Positions 52,644-61,077 of a DNA stretch of 64,000 bases are shown piece by piece. Numbering within the stretch: the stretch's first letter is position 1; each line of letters starts with the position of its first letter. The DNA is from JBDTSW01 sp963782605 (GTDB taxonomy: Bacteria; Actinomycetota; Thermoleophilia; Solirubrobacterales; 70-9): assembly GCA_963782605.1 (NCBI GenBank), contig CAWAKK010000001.1, positions 372,001-436,000 on the forward strand, written 5' to 3'. The notes beneath the pieces are model-generated. The model did no database searches, had not been told where the DNA came from, and saw only the letters and a list, made by a program, of their open reading frames with translations. A program made the translations under genes and the position numbers.

Positions 52644-54136
52644 CCGCTGAGCTCCTCGGCCAGTGCGCCGAAGTCAAGGCTCTCGCCGAGCTCCGCCTGG
52701 AGCAGCTCGTGGGCATCGAGGCTCTGGCCGTTCGCCCACAGCCCCAGGAGCCACTCTCCCGCCTCCCCCGACTTAAACCATCGCTCGCCGAAGCGCTCCC
52801 GCAGCGCCCGCCGCCAGTGCGTCTCGAGTGCCCACGCCCGCAGATAGCACGCCACATAGAAGCCCTCGTCGACGTCGGAGACCCACGTGACACGCGGCCA
52901 CGGGATCCTTGTCGCGTCGCCCAGCAGCTCCGCGTAGCGCCCCGGCATCGCGGAGAGCTCCGCAGCGTCCGCGTGCAGCTCGAGCTCGTAGGAGAGCTTC
53001 GCCGCGTGGCGGCGCACCAGCATGAGCCGCGACGCGCGCGCGTGATCCACAGCGCCAGCCGCTTCTGGGGCCGCCACGCCGAGGCGATCGGCGAGCCATG
53101 TCGGGTCCTCGGTCAGATGCTCGAGCAGGAATGCAAATGACTCCGTGACCGAGTTGTCGCCGAGGTGGCGGAACTCGAACGGGAGGCTGGCACGCGTGTT
53201 GCCGTAGTGCTCGGTGTGCCCGGCCTCGTGAAAGAGCGCCGCGAAGTCGTCGCGACCTCCGACCGGCGCGATTACGAGATACACCTCGTCGGGAACGCGG
53301 ACTGGCGAGCAGAACGCCCGCGGCGACTTCGTTGGGCGCGGCTCGGTGTCGAGGTGAACGTTGTCCTGAGCCGAAAGCTCCACGCCGAGCCCCTCCAGCG
53401 TCGCCCCGAGCGACGGCACCAACTCGGCTGCCGGAAAGTGCTCATCAAGCTCCGGCGCGCGGTAGAACCGGGGCACGTCCGAACGACGGAGCTCGCCGAG
53501 CCGTGGCAGGCCAGCCGCCTCGAGACGCGGGTCGACCACGCCGGCGTAATCGTCCTCGGTCGCCTCCAAGAAAGCGGCTGTCTGCGCGGCCAACCCCGCG
53601 AGGTCGAGGCCGCGCACGTCGCCGTACGCATCGGCGTAGCCCTTCCACCCGAGCTCACGGCACAGCTCGTGCGAGCGCTCAAGCGCTGAGACGAAGAGCG
53701 GGTTGAGCGCCTCTGCGAGGACAGCGTCGCGGGCAGCCTCCAGCTCGGCTCGCCGCCCGGCGTCCTCAGCGTTCGCCTGTTCGAGCTGCACCCGGCGATA
53801 GCCGACCGGGCCGGACTCGGTCTCGACCTCAAGCGAGGCCTCGAGTCTCGCGGCCTCCTCAGCCTCGACGCGGGTCGCCTGCCCGAGGCAACCGTCGAGA
53901 GCGAAGGCGAGGAGGTAGCGCAAGCGCCTCGCCTGCCCGCTGCCCGCTGGCGCGGCGCCGAACGCATCGCGGATCTCGCTCACCACGTGCGCCTCGAACA
54001 GATCCCCGTGCCGCTCGTAGATCGGCTCGATCTCGAGCTCCTCCTTATGGCCCGCGAGGTGCAGGTAGTACTCGCGATCGATCGCGCCGATGAAGGCCTC
54101 GGCGTCGGCTCGGTAGGCATCGAGGTCAAGCGGCAT
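52640..54136 (-). CDS. Zinc metallopeptidase (M3-like gluzincin)
   Basis: 498 residues, mostly helical. The zinc motif HEAGH is in FAALFHEAGHTEHYG, with the third ligand Glu in FRHLGDNSVTESFAFLLEHL downstream, as in M3/M2-type peptidases. The long helical N-terminal half (about 1-280) would form the clamshell cap. Substrate probably small peptides, in the cytoplasm (no signal peptide). Start at MPLDLD; an upstream ATG (position 54160) would overlap the divergent gene. Confidence 0.85.
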   Translation of the reverse strand: MPLDLDAYRADAEAFIGAIDREYYLHLAGHKEELEIEPIYERHGDLFEAHVVSEIRDAFGAAPAGSGQARRLRYLLAFALDGCLGQATRVEAEEAARLEASLEVETESGPVGYRRVQLEQANAEDAGRRAELEAARDAVLAEALNPLFVSALERSHELCRELGWKGYADAYGDVRGLDLAGLAAQTAAFLEATEDDYAGVVDPRLEAAGLPRLGELRRSDVPRFYRAPELDEHFPAAELVPSLGATLEGLGVELSAQDNVHLDTEPRPTKSPRAFCSPVRVPDEVYLVIAPVGGRDDFAALFHEAGHTEHYGNTRASLPFEFRHLGDNSVTESFAFLLEHLTEDPTWLADRLGVAAPEAAGAVDHARASRLMLVRRHAAKLSYELELHADAAELSAMPGRYAELLGDATRIPWPRVTWVSDVDEGFYVACYLRAWALETHWRRALRERFGERWFKSGEAGEWLLGLWANGQSLDAHELLQAELGESLDFGALAEELSG

Positions 54137-54158
54137 CGCGATCGTCAATCTATTGGGC

Positions 54159-55523
54159 ATGAGCACCTCGGCCCAAACGGCGCCCGCCCAGGATGTCCCG
54201 CGATCTCAACGGCCCGCGCGCGGCGCCGAGCTCGACCTCGAGATCGACTCGCTCGCCCACGGAGGTCGCGGCGTCGCCCGCACGAATGGCTACGTCGTCT
54301 TCGTCGCGGGCGCGCTTCCGGGCGACCGTGTGCGCGCTCGAATCGGCAAGTCCAAGCGCAGTCATGCGGAGGCAACGGCGGTCGAGATCCTGCGCCCCGC
54401 ACCCGACCGGATCGCGGACACCTGCCTGCACGGCGGGGCGCCGTGCCCCGGAGCCGCCTGGCAGGGCCTCCCGTACGAGCGGCAAGCTGCGGAGAAGCAG
54501 TCCCAGGTCGACGACGCCCTGCGCAGGATCGGAAAGCTCGATGGCTTCGCGCTCGAGCCCATCGAAGCCGCAGACGAGATGTGGCGGTACCGCAACAAGC
54601 TCGAGTACAGCTTCGGAACGGCCGCGGGTGCGCTCGTCCTCGGCTTCCACCCCCGCGGGAGCTGGCACGAGGTGGTCGACGTCCAGGACTGCCACCTCGC
54701 TTCGTCGAGGTCCAACTCGGCGCGCAATGCTGTTCGGGACTGGGCTCGATCTCATGGGCTCACCGCGTGGGACCCGCGGGAGCGCACCGGCACCCTGCGG
54801 AACCTCGTCGTCCGGGATTCCGCCAGGACGAACCAGGTGCAGACGCGTCTCGTCACCTCGCCTGCCGACTTTCCGCGGCCACCGGTCGATCTCCACACGG
54901 TCGTCGAGGGACCGGGCTCCGGCACCGACGGGCCGACGGGCGTCCTGGGCGAGGAGCATCTCGAGGAGGAGCTCCGGGGACTGCGTTTCCGGGTCGCGCA
55001 CACCGCGTTCCTCCAGACCAACACTCGGATGGCCGAGCGCCTTTACGGCGTCGCCATCGACTATGCCCGTCTTGGCGGGACCGAGCGGGTCTACGACCTC
55101 TTCTGTGGGATCGGCACCATCGCGCTGGCGCTGGCGCCGCACGCCGGCGAGGTCTGGGGCCTCGAGTCGGTGCCCGAGGCCGTCGCCGACGCGGAGCACA
55201 ACGCCCGCGCCAACGACATCTCGAACGCCCGATTCGTGGCTGCCGAGGCCCGCCTGGGCATCCGCCCGTTGCTTGAACGGGCGGGGCGCCCCGACGTCGT
55301 CGTCGTCGATCCGCCACGAGCTGGCCTCTCCAAGAAGGTCGTGCGCAGGCTGATCGAATGCCAGGCACGACGCATCGTCTACGTCTCCTGCAACCCGACC
55401 ACGCTCGCTCCCAACGCCGCTCAGCTCACAGAAGCCGGCTACGAGCTGAAGCGCGTACGACCGGTCGACATGTTCCCCCAGACGCCGCATGTCGAGTGCG
55501 TCGCGCTGCTCGAGCGCGGATAG
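54159..55523 (+). CDS. TRAM-domain 23S rRNA (uracil-5-)methyltransferase, RlmD/TrmA type
   Basis: 454 residues. N-terminal TRAM domain (about 20-80, GGRGVARTNGYVVFVAGALPGDRVRARIG), a central domain, then the methyltransferase with FLQTN, YDLFCGIGTIALAL (motif I), VVVDPPRAGLS and IVYVSCNPTTLA (catalytic Cys). Chosen start is the ATG of MSTSAQ. Cysteines CLHGGAPC and others may bind FeS as in RlmD, but the complete four-Cys set is not obvious. Methylates U in 23S rRNA or tRNA. Confidence 0.9.
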   Translation: MSTSAQTAPAQDVPRSQRPARGAELDLEIDSLAHGGRGVARTNGYVVFVAGALPGDRVRARIGKSKRSHAEATAVEILRPAPDRIADTCLHGGAPCPGAAWQGLPYERQAAEKQSQVDDALRRIGKLDGFALEPIEAADEMWRYRNKLEYSFGTAAGALVLGFHPRGSWHEVVDVQDCHLASSRSNSARNAVRDWARSHGLTAWDPRERTGTLRNLVVRDSARTNQVQTRLVTSPADFPRPPVDLHTVVEGPGSGTDGPTGVLGEEHLEEELRGLRFRVAHTAFLQTNTRMAERLYGVAIDYARLGGTERVYDLFCGIGTIALALAPHAGEVWGLESVPEAVADAEHNARANDISNARFVAAEARLGIRPLLERAGRPDVVVVDPPRAGLSKKVVRRLIECQARRIVYVSCNPTTLAPNAAQLTEAGYELKRVRPVDMFPQTPHVECVALLERG

Positions 55524-55533
55524 GCTGCGCGGC

Positions 55534-56322
55534 GTGTCGCGAGGATTCGGAGTGGCGGCCGGGCTCGAGCCGGATGTGGCCGGAGCGCTCGCCGCTCGCT
55601 GCGCCGAGTTGGGTTATGGCTCGATGTGGTCAAACGACCATCCCGGAGCACTCGGCCTCGAGACACTCACGGTCTTCGCCGAGGCGGCGCCCGAGCTCGA
55701 CCTGGGTGTGGCCGTGATGGCCCTCGACCGCCACGAACCGGGCGACATGGCAGGGCACATCGAGCGACTGGGCCTTGATCGCGAGCGGCTTTGGCTCGGG
55801 ATCGGATCGGGTTTCTCGAAGCGACCCCTCACCGCGATCCGGGAAGCGGAGCCCGGCCTGCGAGAAGCGCTGCCGGGCGTGCGCCTCGTGCTGGCGGCGA
55901 TGGGACCACGGATGTGCGCATTCGCGGGTGCCCGGTTCGATGGGGTCTTCTTCAACTGGATGACCCCTGAGTTCGCGGCGGGGGCGCGCCGTCACGTCGA
56001 GGCGGGGGCGCGCGATGCGGGTCGCAACCCGCCCCCGGTGATGGGATACGTGCGCACCGCCGTTGGACCCGACGCCAAGGAGCGACTTGCCAAGGAGGAG
56101 GCCTTTTACCGTGACCTCCACGACGGCTACCGCAACCACTTCGACCGCCTTGGTGAGCCCGAGGGGACGGTGGGCGTCGCGGTGGCCGACGGCGCCGAGG
56201 CGCAGGAGAAGCTCGCGAGCTATGAGGCCCTGGACCTCACGGTCGTCCGCGGCCTCGCCTCTGCGAACGCCGAGGCGATGGGCGCGGTCGCACAGGCGGC
56301 GGCGCCGGGCGACCGCGGTTAG
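55534..56322 (+). CDS. LLM-class flavin/F420-dependent oxidoreductase
   Basis: 262 residues, TIM-barrel luciferase-like: VAAGLEPDVAGALAARCAELGYGSMWSNDH, FAEAAPELDLGVAVMALDRHEPGDMAGHIERLGLDRERLWLGIGSGFSK, VLAAMGPRMCAFAGARFDGVFFNWMTPEFA. This is the pattern of F420-dependent LLM enzymes common in actinobacteria. GTG start. Substrate unknown. Confidence 0.87.
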   Translation: MSRGFGVAAGLEPDVAGALAARCAELGYGSMWSNDHPGALGLETLTVFAEAAPELDLGVAVMALDRHEPGDMAGHIERLGLDRERLWLGIGSGFSKRPLTAIREAEPGLREALPGVRLVLAAMGPRMCAFAGARFDGVFFNWMTPEFAAGARRHVEAGARDAGRNPPPVMGYVRTAVGPDAKERLAKEEAFYRDLHDGYRNHFDRLGEPEGTVGVAVADGAEAQEKLASYEALDLTVVRGLASANAEAMGAVAQAAAPGDRG

Positions 56323-56928
56323 CTAGTACGGGGGAAGGTCGCTGTACCAATCGCCCAGCACCCGGAAGGACGACCAGAACTCGCGCTTTGAGTCCTCGGA
56401 GTCGAGCGACTCGTCGATGTCCGGGACGAGCAACGCTTCCACGGTGGGCGTCAGCTCCTGCACCTCGCCGTAGCGCTCGTCGAGCACCTGGGCGAGCGGA
56501 AGCTCCAATTCGTTCAGCGAGCGCAGCGCCGCCTCTCCCATCAGGACGATCATCCGCGGCTGCACGATCGCGATCTCCTCCACCACCCGGTCGACGCACT
56601 CGGCGCCGGCGAGCGAGGGATCCGATACCGGGCACTTGACGCAGAGCGTGCCGTAGATGGCGAGGGGATCGATCCCAAGGCGCTTGAAGCTCTTCATCAG
56701 CGCATTCCCCGCCCGGCCGTAGAAGGCCACACCCTCCTCGATCTCCGCGGCGGTCGGCGCGAACTTCAAGAGCATGATGTCGGCCTGGGGGTGGCCTGAG
56801 CCGAGCACGGGCATCAGGTTCCCCCGCGGGCAGTGTGAGCATTCCTGAAGGCGCTGGGTCAGGGAGTTGAGCTCCCGGATGGCGCGCTCCAGGTATTTCT
56901 CCTGGATCTCGTCGTCTGTCGTCGGCAT
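56323..56928 (-). CDS. Uracil-DNA glycosylase-superfamily protein, FeS type
   Basis: 201 residues. It has type-4/5-like FeS cysteines (CSHCPRG and CVKCPVSDP-x5-C), a PVLGSGHPQADIMLLKFAPTAAEIEEGVAFYGRAGNALMKSFKRLG region matching the GEAPG/GLPF area of UDG but with altered residues, and a VQPRMIVLMGEAALRSL strand. The canonical catalytic GEAPG and terminal HPS motifs are not intact, so DNA-repair activity is uncertain. Start chosen at MPTTDD; an ATG overlapping the upstream stop would add 26 low-complexity residues. Confidence 0.75.
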   Translation of the reverse strand: MPTTDDEIQEKYLERAIRELNSLTQRLQECSHCPRGNLMPVLGSGHPQADIMLLKFAPTAAEIEEGVAFYGRAGNALMKSFKRLGIDPLAIYGTLCVKCPVSDPSLAGAECVDRVVEEIAIVQPRMIVLMGEAALRSLNELELPLAQVLDERYGEVQELTPTVEALLVPDIDESLDSEDSKREFWSSFRVLGDWYSDLPPY

Positions 56929-57005
56929 GGCGTCCCCGGAAGTTCCCGTGGCCGCTCCCTGTTTTGACGAGCGACGGCGCGCTCCTTCCGGCCGCCCTGC
57001 CTGCA

Positions 57006-58922
57006 TCACGGCTTGCCCAGGCTCTCGCCCCCGCGTCCGCCGGACGTTTGCAGCCACTTGAGCGCCTGGACGTAGATCAGGTTCTTGTGCTTGCGCACGA
57101 TGTCGGCGCCTCGCATCGCCTCGAGGAATTCCCTCGGCCCATCGAAATCGTGCACCCGAATCATCACGCTGCCCAAGCCCTGAGCGACGTGACTGTCCGA
57201 TCCCGCCCCCGGAACGATCCGGTACTTGGCGGCGAAGCGCACGGCCTCCTCGTTGAAGGCGGTGAGCGTGACACGCGGATTGAAGACCTCGAGGATGTCG
57301 ATCTCCTCGACCATGTCCAGCAGGTGCTCGTAGTCGGGTACCGAGTGCAGGCGGTCGAACGGATGGGGCACGTAGACGAGGCCGTTCTGGCGGCGGATCT
57401 CCGCGATCGTTTCCGCCATCGTCATCCCGCGCTCGATCTTCTCCTCCAAGAAGAGCCCAATCACCTCGCCCTGCTCGGCGGTCTTCACCTCCTCCGCGAC
57501 GATGACCTTGATTCCGCCTATCTCCGCGGCCATCTCGCGCGCCTCGAGCGCACCGGAGATCTCGTTGTGGTCCGTGATCGCGATCGCCCCGAGACCCGCC
57601 TCCTTGGCGGAGAGCAGCAGCGTCTCGACCGGCGTTGCGCAGTCGGGCGAGTGGTCCGTGTGCATGTGCAGGTCGACGTGAATCGGACGCCGCCGCGATA
57701 TGCGGCGCCGCAGCGCGGCGTTGCCGTTGGAGTCGTGCCGGCGCGCCGCCAGCCTGCGGTAGGTGTCCTCGAGCTGATCGGCGACGGCGCCCCAGTCGCG
57801 AACGGAGACGGGGGCCGCTGCCGCCAGTCGCTCACGCAAACCTGCATCGGCGATCAGCCGCTCGAGCTGGCCCGCGAGCGTGAGCACGTCGCCCGCCTGA
57901 AAGAGAAGCCCGCGTTCGCCGCCGCCGGTGAGCTCCTCGTAGATCGCTATGTCCGAGGCGACCGGGACCGCGCCCGCCGCAAGCGCCGCTCGGATGAGCC
58001 ATGGAGCGGCGCCGGGCCCGCCGGAGGTCGCGCAGACCACATCAGCGCCGGCCATGAGCGCCTCGGCGGAGGTCGTTCCCGGCAGGACGGCATGGACGCG
58101 CTCTCGCAGCGCCTTGGCGATGCGCAGCTCGCCCCGATCGGGGAGCAGGACGGCCGCCTCCCACTCCGCGTCCGGATCGAGCCGGCGAAGCGCCCGCAGG
58201 AAGGTCCGCAGCCCGCCCCGTTCCTCTGCCGCGCAGTACGCGATGCGAACGCCGTTCTGGGCCCGTGGGCCTTCACCCGGCCAGAAGGCCTCGGTTGCGG
58301 GCTCTGTGCCGGGCTCGACGAGCTCGTAGCCGCCGGGGAAGAATCGCTCCATCAGCGCGCCGGTGGTCGTGCTGGTGACGCTGCGCGCGTCCAGGCGGCC
58401 GAAGAAGATCTCGACCAGGGGGCGCGCCACCTGGGTTGAGAGGATGCGCTCGCTGGGCTCGTGGAACGTCCCCACGTTGAGCGAGTGAGAGGCGCGCAGC
58501 GCCGTGGACGCGGCGCATGGCGCGAACGGATCGTGAACGTGCAGGATGTCGAGCTCGATGGCCTCAAGCAACGATTCGACGTTGCGGTTGATGTCGACCG
58601 GTACGGGCGCGGGACGAGGGCCAGGCCCCCGAGGCAACGGGATCCCGGACCCGATGGCGAGAACGGGCGGCCCGCCATTGCCGGCCCGCAGACCCTCCCA
58701 GTTGCCATCGAAGGCCGCACCAGGGTTGTCTCTGAGCTCTCGGATCAGCCGGCGCGACTGGCGCACGGCGGTGCGCGACTCGGAAGGGGCGGCAACGAAC
58801 ACCCGGTGGCCACGCTCCGCGAGCTCCGCCGCGACGTGGCCGGCGAACGCGTTGACCTCGTTGCGAGCCTCCCAGGGATGCGGCGAGACGTGCGCGATCG
58901 AGAGCGGCTCGCCAGGGGTCAC
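57006..58922 (-). CDS. GT4-like glycosyltransferase fused to PHP phosphoesterase domain
   Basis: 638 residues: an N-terminal GT4/GT-B-like region (about 1-410, starting LSIAHVSPHPWEARNEVNAFAGHVAAELAERGHRVFV, with DILHVHDPF) and a C-terminal PHP domain (about 418-620) with all metal-ligand motifs: HVDLHMHTDHSPD, ITDHNEISG, a Glu in VIVAEEVKTAEQ, YVPHPFD and GAGSDSHVAQG. The acceptor-side ATSGGPGAAPWLIRAALAAG lacks the usual E-x7-E pair of GT4, so the glycosyltransferase half may be altered. It sits beside ino1 and a CDP-alcohol phosphotransferase, which hints at inositol metabolism. Confidence 0.87.
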   Translation of the reverse strand: MTPGEPLSIAHVSPHPWEARNEVNAFAGHVAAELAERGHRVFVAAPSESRTAVRQSRRLIRELRDNPGAAFDGNWEGLRAGNGGPPVLAIGSGIPLPRGPGPRPAPVPVDINRNVESLLEAIELDILHVHDPFAPCAASTALRASHSLNVGTFHEPSERILSTQVARPLVEIFFGRLDARSVTSTTTGALMERFFPGGYELVEPGTEPATEAFWPGEGPRAQNGVRIAYCAAEERGGLRTFLRALRRLDPDAEWEAAVLLPDRGELRIAKALRERVHAVLPGTTSAEALMAGADVVCATSGGPGAAPWLIRAALAAGAVPVASDIAIYEELTGGGERGLLFQAGDVLTLAGQLERLIADAGLRERLAAAAPVSVRDWGAVADQLEDTYRRLAARRHDSNGNAALRRRISRRRPIHVDLHMHTDHSPDCATPVETLLLSAKEAGLGAIAITDHNEISGALEAREMAAEIGGIKVIVAEEVKTAEQGEVIGLFLEEKIERGMTMAETIAEIRRQNGLVYVPHPFDRLHSVPDYEHLLDMVEEIDILEVFNPRVTLTAFNEEAVRFAAKYRIVPGAGSDSHVAQGLGSVMIRVHDFDGPREFLEAMRGADIVRKHKNLIYVQALKWLQTSGGRGGESLGKP

Positions 58923-58988
58923 GTGGGTCAGGATAGGGCCGCGGCCAGGCCGCGAGGGCTCCGCGCGGTGGCGGAGCTCGGGCCGGGC

Positions 58989-60155
58989 TTAGGCGTCCGC
59001 CTCGATTCGCTCCTTGGCCCTCTCAGCGGCCTCGGGGGTGCGTGCGTGGCTCGCGATGAACTCCTCCGTCAGCACCCTCGCCTCATCATCGGGACGCTGG
59101 GTATGCGGCGACTTCATCAGGTACGAGGAGGCGCCGTCAAGCTGGCCGGCGACGCCATCGTTCAGGGCCAGCTTCAAGATCCGCACCGCGTCGATCACGA
59201 TGCCCGCCGAGTTGGGTGAGTCCCATACCTCGAGCTTCAGCTCGACGTTCAGCGGCACGTCGCCAAACGAACGGCCCTCGAGACGGATGTGCGCCCACTT
59301 GCGGTCGGTAAGCCACGGGACGTAGTCCGACGGGCCGACATGGACCTGGTCGTCGGGCAGCTCATGGCCCATGATCGAGGTCACGGCGTTGGTCTTTGAC
59401 TCCTTCTTGGAGTCGAGCCGCTCGCGCTCGAGCATGTTGTAGAAGTCCATGTTGCCGCCGACGTTCAGCTGCGAGGTGCGCTCCATGCGCACACCGCGGT
59501 CGTGGAAGAGGCGGGCGAGCTGGCGGTGCACGATGGTGGCGCCGACCTGCGACTTGATGTCGTCGCCGATGATGGGCAGGCCCGCCTCGGTGAACCGCTC
59601 GTCCCAGTAGTCCTCGCGAGCGATGAACACGGGCAGGCAGTTGACGAACCCGACACCCGCGTTGAGCGCCTGCTCGACGTACCACTTGACCGCCTGCTCG
59701 GAGCCAACGGGGAGATAGCAGACCAACACGTCGGCCTTCGTCTCCTTGAGGATGCCGACGATGTCGGCGGTGGGGCCGGGAGCCTTGGTGATCTTCTCCT
59801 TCAGGTACTTGCCGAGCCCGTCATGCGTCATGCCGCGCTGCACCTCGATGCCGAGGTGTGGGACGTCCGCGAACTTGATCGTGTCGTTCTGCCCGGACCA
59901 AATCGCCTCAGAGAGGTCCTTCCCGACTTTCTCGGAGTCGATGTCGAAGGCCGCGACGAACTCCACGTCGGAGACGTGGTAGCCGCCAAGGTCGACGTGC
60001 ATCAGGCCGGGAACGTCCTCGGCGGGATCGGCGTCGCGGTAGTAGTGGACGCCCTGGACGAAGCTGTTGGCGCAATTTCCGACGCCGACGATGGCAACTC
60101 GGACCTTGCCGTCGTCGGTGCGGTGGCCGTTTGCGCTGGCCCCGTTTGTGGTCAT
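58989..60155 (-). CDS. ino1: Myo-inositol-1-phosphate synthase
   Basis: 388 residues. NAD motif VRVAIVGVGNCANSFVQGV, YHVSDVEFVAAFDIDSEKVGKDLSEAI, LVCYLPVGSEQAVKWYVEQA, FVNCLPVFIA, PIIGDDIKSQVGATIVHR, the conserved TSQLNVGGNMDFYNML and ESKTNAVTSI. It makes inositol-1-phosphate from glucose-6-phosphate, the first step to phosphatidylinositol and mycothiol. A GGAGGA ribosome site precedes the ATG. Confidence 0.95.
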   Translation of the reverse strand: MTTNGASANGHRTDDGKVRVAIVGVGNCANSFVQGVHYYRDADPAEDVPGLMHVDLGGYHVSDVEFVAAFDIDSEKVGKDLSEAIWSGQNDTIKFADVPHLGIEVQRGMTHDGLGKYLKEKITKAPGPTADIVGILKETKADVLVCYLPVGSEQAVKWYVEQALNAGVGFVNCLPVFIAREDYWDERFTEAGLPIIGDDIKSQVGATIVHRQLARLFHDRGVRMERTSQLNVGGNMDFYNMLERERLDSKKESKTNAVTSIMGHELPDDQVHVGPSDYVPWLTDRKWAHIRLEGRSFGDVPLNVELKLEVWDSPNSAGIVIDAVRILKLALNDGVAGQLDGASSYLMKSPHTQRPDDEARVLTEEFIASHARTPEAAERAKERIEADA

Positions 60156-60191
60156 GCGAGCGAAGTCCTCCTGGCGGCGGGGGTGGAGAGG

Positions 60192-60221
60192 GTAACTATG
60201 CGCAATCCGCGCAGTGGTTAC
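60192..60221. promoter_or_regulatory. Interrupted palindrome in ino1 promoter region
   Basis: GTAAC-TA-TGCGC-AATCC-GCGCA-GTG-GTTAC: two nested 5-bp inverted repeats, 36 bases upstream of the ino1 start on the minus strand. It could be a repressor operator or a hairpin. Confidence 0.45.
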
Positions 60222-60233
60222 ACCGGCTGGGGC

Positions 60234-60878
60234 TCAGACGGTAGCGGGCGGCGACGGCTCTGACTCGAGCGCCTTGAGCGCGCCTCTCACATGCAGGACT
60301 CGCTGGCCGACCGTGAACGCGGTGAGCGCCGCCAGCGCGTAAACCGATGGCTCGAGCAGGTCGACGCCCTCGATGAGCTCGTTGGCGGCGAAGACCAGGC
60401 CGATCGAGAGGATCACGACCCGCACCGGCCGCGTTGCGATGCCGACCTTGCACTCGACCCCAAGCGCCTCCGCCCGTGCGCGGGTGTAGGAGACCATCAG
60501 CGAGCCCAAAACCGTTGCGACGCATGCCGCCGCTGCCAGCGAATCACCGGCCTCGGCGAACTGGTACGCCACCGCGGTGAGCACGATGCCCTCCTCGATG
60601 CGGTCGAGGGTCGAATCCAGAAAGGCTCCGAAGAGCGTCCCCTTGCCCGACATGCGGGAGTAGCGGCCGTCGAGCGTGTCCATGATCGACCCGACGATGA
60701 AGGCGACCCCTGCCCAGAAGAAGTGGCCCTCCCACACGAGCACCGCCGCGGCGAGGTTCAGCACGAGGCCCGTCATCGAGATCGCGTTCGGCGTCAGCCG
60801 CGACTCGATCAGCCGGTTGCGCGCGTAGACCCTGAGCTCCTGCCCGGAGCGCGCGCGTGGTGGAGGGGTGCGCTCCAT
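60234..60878 (-). CDS. CDP-alcohol phosphatidyltransferase (phosphatidylinositol phosphate synthase-like)
   Basis: 214 residues, six helices. The signature is in IMDTLDGRYSRMSGKGTLFGAFLDSTLDR (D-x2-D-G-x2-(A/S)-R-x8-G-x3-D-x3-D). Next to ino1, it is probably phosphatidylinositol-phosphate synthase, which joins CDP-diacylglycerol to inositol-1-phosphate. Start chosen at MERTPP, upstream of the first helix. Confidence 0.88.
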   Translation of the reverse strand: MERTPPPRARSGQELRVYARNRLIESRLTPNAISMTGLVLNLAAAVLVWEGHFFWAGVAFIVGSIMDTLDGRYSRMSGKGTLFGAFLDSTLDRIEEGIVLTAVAYQFAEAGDSLAAAACVATVLGSLMVSYTRARAEALGVECKVGIATRPVRVVILSIGLVFAANELIEGVDLLEPSVYALAALTAFTVGQRVLHVRGALKALESEPSPPATV

Positions 60879-60888
60879 GGGCGGCAAG

Positions 60889-61035
60889 CTAGATGAACTC
60901 GCAGACCGAGTCGACCACGGTCGGCTCGTCGATCCATGGCCAGTGGCCGTGGACGAAGACAACCGGCGCTCCCTCCCCGCCGGTACGGCGAACGAAGACG
61001 CGAACCCCGTCGACCAGGAGATTCTCGGTCTTCAC
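60889..61035 (-). pseudogene. Truncated alpha/beta-hydrolase N-terminus
   Basis: 48 residues, GTG start, reading KTENLLVDGVRVFVRRTGGEGAPVVFVHG, the standard opening of alpha/beta-hydrolases, then a stop after an odd HWPWIDEPTVVDSVCEFI tail. It ends 11 bases upstream of the phosphotransferase ATG on the same strand. The rest of the fold is missing, so a degenerate fragment is likely. Confidence 0.55.
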
Positions 61036-61077
61036 AGCTTCGGGTGGGCAAGCACGCGGCGAGCATATCCTCCGCCC

